From positions 1-13,457 of the forward strand of contig JACVRU010000032.1 in the NCBI GenBank assembly GCA_014534295.1: 13,457 nucleotides of DNA. The letters are read 5' to 3'. Of the stretch, positions 12,330-13,457 are shown one piece after another. The notes below the pieces were generated by a model. It saw only the letters and a list, made by a program, of their open reading frames with translations, searched no databases and was not told where the DNA came from. The stretch comes from Thermoleophilia bacterium. GTDB taxonomy: Bacteria; Actinomycetota; Thermoleophilia; Gaiellales; Gaiellaceae. Each line of letters opens with the position of its first letter. Position 1 is the first letter of the stretch. The position numbers and the translations under genes were made by a program.

Positions 12330-13280
12330 TTAGGCGCTCAACGGGAACGTCTCGACGGTGAGCCAGCACCGCCCGTCGAACGCCGTGATTGCGAGCTCGC
12401 GCACGACGGACTCGCCGTCGAGCCGGCCGCCCTTGAGCGCCTTCCAGGCGGCCGGTCCGCGGTTGGTCGTACGCGGGTGAACGACAGTGACGTGTGGACG
12501 GACGTCGAGCCGATCGGCGGACAAGCGGGGGAGAAACTCGCGCGCGCCAGTCCAACCCCCGTCCAGATCCTCGACCGCGACGTATACGCCGCCTTCCGGA
12601 GCCTCCCAGTGCGCGATGGCACCGAGGCTCAGTCGAAACGGGGCGAGGCCCGCCACCGCCGGCACCTGGTCGCCGAGCTCGACCGGGTACGCGACCGTGA
12701 CGTGCGCCGCGATCTGCATCGCCATCGCCGGATCCCAGACCCGGCGGAGTTCTTCGACGCGGGCCGCAACCGCTCCCTCGAGGAACGCCGTCAGGTGCCA
12801 CGACGGTCCCTGCGTCAGCGCCAGCTCGACCAGGCGGCGCACGAGCCCGCCATCCTGGCCGCGGTTCTCGTCCAAGAGCCCGAGGTCGTCCTTCCCGACC
12901 CACCGCGACTCGACGTGCCGGGGCAACTCTAGGCGCGGATGCGCGAGATCGCCCTCCACGCCGACGAGGAAGTCGAACTCGCGGCGACCCTCCCCGGCCC
13001 ACTCCCAATCGGCCACGTAAGCGAGCGCGGGGTTGCCGACGACCTGCCAGCCGGTCTCCTCTTCGACCTCCCGCGCCAGCGCCGCCAGCAGGGCCTCACC
13101 CGGCTCGACGTGTCCGCCGACGATATCCCAGCAGCCGGGCAGGAACGAGCGATCCCAGCCGCGGCGGTCGACGAAGGCCCGGCCGAGAACGTCGACGACC
13201 AGCGCGCCGACGACGGCCCGGCGCCCGTCCTCCGCGGCGCGGTCCTGGAGGACGCCAAGATCGAGGCCCGGGCTAAACAA
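12330..13280 (-). CDS. Nudix hydrolase fused to a 2H phosphoesterase (2'-5' RNA ligase-like) domain
   Basis: 316 residues with two catalytic domains. The N-terminal Nudix domain (about 20-155) carries a complete Nudix box: Gly56, Glu62, then Arg70-Glu71 and Glu73-Glu74 before GW, reading GHVEPGE and REVEEETGW. The C-terminal 2H domain (about 185-316) has both His-x-Thr motifs, HVTVAYP (His193) and HVTVVHP (His263). Nudix enzymes hydrolyse nucleoside diphosphate-X compounds, and 2H enzymes open 2',3'- or 1'',2''-cyclic phosphates, so a two-step nucleotide or RNA-end repair role is possible but inferred. The best start is TTG 13280, which overlaps the upstream glycosyltransferase stop (TTGTTTAG); no good ribosome binding site is seen. 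The frame is open further upstream, but that stretch is antiphase to the glycosyltransferase. Confidence 0.88.
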   Translation of the reverse strand: MFSPGLDLGVLQDRAAEDGRRAVVGALVVDVLGRAFVDRRGWDRSFLPGCWDIVGGHVEPGEALLAALAREVEEETGWQVVGNPALAYVADWEWAGEGRREFDFLVGVEGDLAHPRLELPRHVESRWVGKDDLGLLDENRGQDGGLVRRLVELALTQGPSWHLTAFLEGAVAARVEELRRVWDPAMAMQIAAHVTVAYPVELGDQVPAVAGLAPFRLSLGAIAHWEAPEGGVYVAVEDLDGGWTGAREFLPRLSADRLDVRPHVTVVHPRTTNRGPAAWKALKGGRLDGESVVRELAITAFDGRCWLTVETFPLSA

Positions 13281-13457
13281 GTCTGCGGTACAGCGACTCG
13301 AGCTGCTCGCCGGGATCGCCGAGCCGCTCGCGGACGACACGCTCGTTGCGCTCCCCGCAGCGCGCCCGCAGCTCGGGATCGCGGAGCAGCTTCAGCAGCG
13401 CCTCGGTGACCGCGTCCTCGTCGCGGCACTGGACGACCTCGCCCCCCTCCCCCGGAG
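13273..13457 (-). CDS. Glycosyltransferase, C-terminal end (partial, runs off the right edge)
   Basis: The last 60 residues of a protein whose start lies outside the window. It reads GGEVVQCRDEDAVTEALLKL, then LRDPELRARCGERNERVVRE, and ends GDPGEQLESLYRRLV before TAG 13273-13275. This is the usual C-terminal helix region of GT-B fold (family 4-like) glycosyltransferases, where the GG-V-V segment follows the nucleotide-sugar site. Donor and acceptor are unknown. Its stop overlaps the Nudix-2H start by 8 nt, so it heads the minus-strand operon visible here. The assignment rests on a short tail and is therefore moderately sure. Confidence 0.7.
   Translation of the reverse strand, partial: PGEGGEVVQCRDEDAVTEALLKLLRDPELRARCGERNERVVRERLGDPGEQLESLYRRLV

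Noticed and set aside
13281..13340. Longer N-terminus for the Nudix-2H protein.
   Set aside because: The extra codons are in a different frame over the glycosyltransferase tail and read as Ser-rich shadow; the family domain begins after the TTG at 13280.

Overview
The window is a gene-dense, very GC-rich stretch, with coding on both strands and almost no intergenic DNA. The genes suggest a high-GC actinobacterium, possibly of the Thermoleophilia/Gaiellales type. The pointers are an MqnD-like protein of the futalosine menaquinone route, a DtxR/MntR-type regulator, a DUF1996 exported protein, frequent GTG/TTG starts and many apparently leaderless genes. The lineage is an inference from gene content and style, not a match to a reference.

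Layout from left to right. Positions 1-976 (-) hold an MFS transporter that runs off the left edge and is broken by an in-frame TGA. Its GTG start lies inside a compact double palindrome (971-1000). It follows an aldehyde dehydrogenase (1014-2486, -). A divergent 84-residue small protein (2595-2849, +) converges on a thiolase (2846-4018, -). A divergent lipoprotein gene (4042-about 4422, +) is frameshifted. It converges on an mqnD-like gene (4405-5163, -), which is divergent from a short DtxR/MntR-type regulator (5255-5683, +). Next come a secreted DUF1996 protein (5687-6508, -) and an unknown 115-residue protein (6558-6905, -), then an unknown 86-residue protein (6929-7189, +). An ornithine cyclodeaminase/mu-crystallin family enzyme (7186-8118, -) is divergent from a plus-strand operon of phosphodiesterase, methyltransferase and cupin (8151-10659). 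That operon converges on a minus-strand operon: glycosyltransferase 3' end (from the right edge), Nudix-2H fusion, sulfatase-like hydrolase and VOC protein (13457 down to 10656).

How the genes fit together. The left part looks like general catabolism: aldehyde oxidation, acyl-CoA thiolysis and a transporter. The right part has two convergent operons, each carrying an alkaline-phosphatase-superfamily hydrolase, one beside a methyltransferase and the other beside a glycosyltransferase. This suggests cell-surface glycan or polymer metabolism, but no substrate can be read from the sequence.

The most striking structural signal is in the divergent gaps. Four of them contain a decamer in which two back-to-back -10-like hexamers share a central TA. 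In most cases a start codon lies exactly 6 or 7 nt beyond the hexamer, as expected for leaderless transcripts, and three gaps are exactly 23 nt start-to-start. A second pattern is that three convergent pairs end on one shared CTAG. No rRNA, tRNA, CRISPR array or insertion sequence was seen. No gene-free stretch exceeds about 110 nt.
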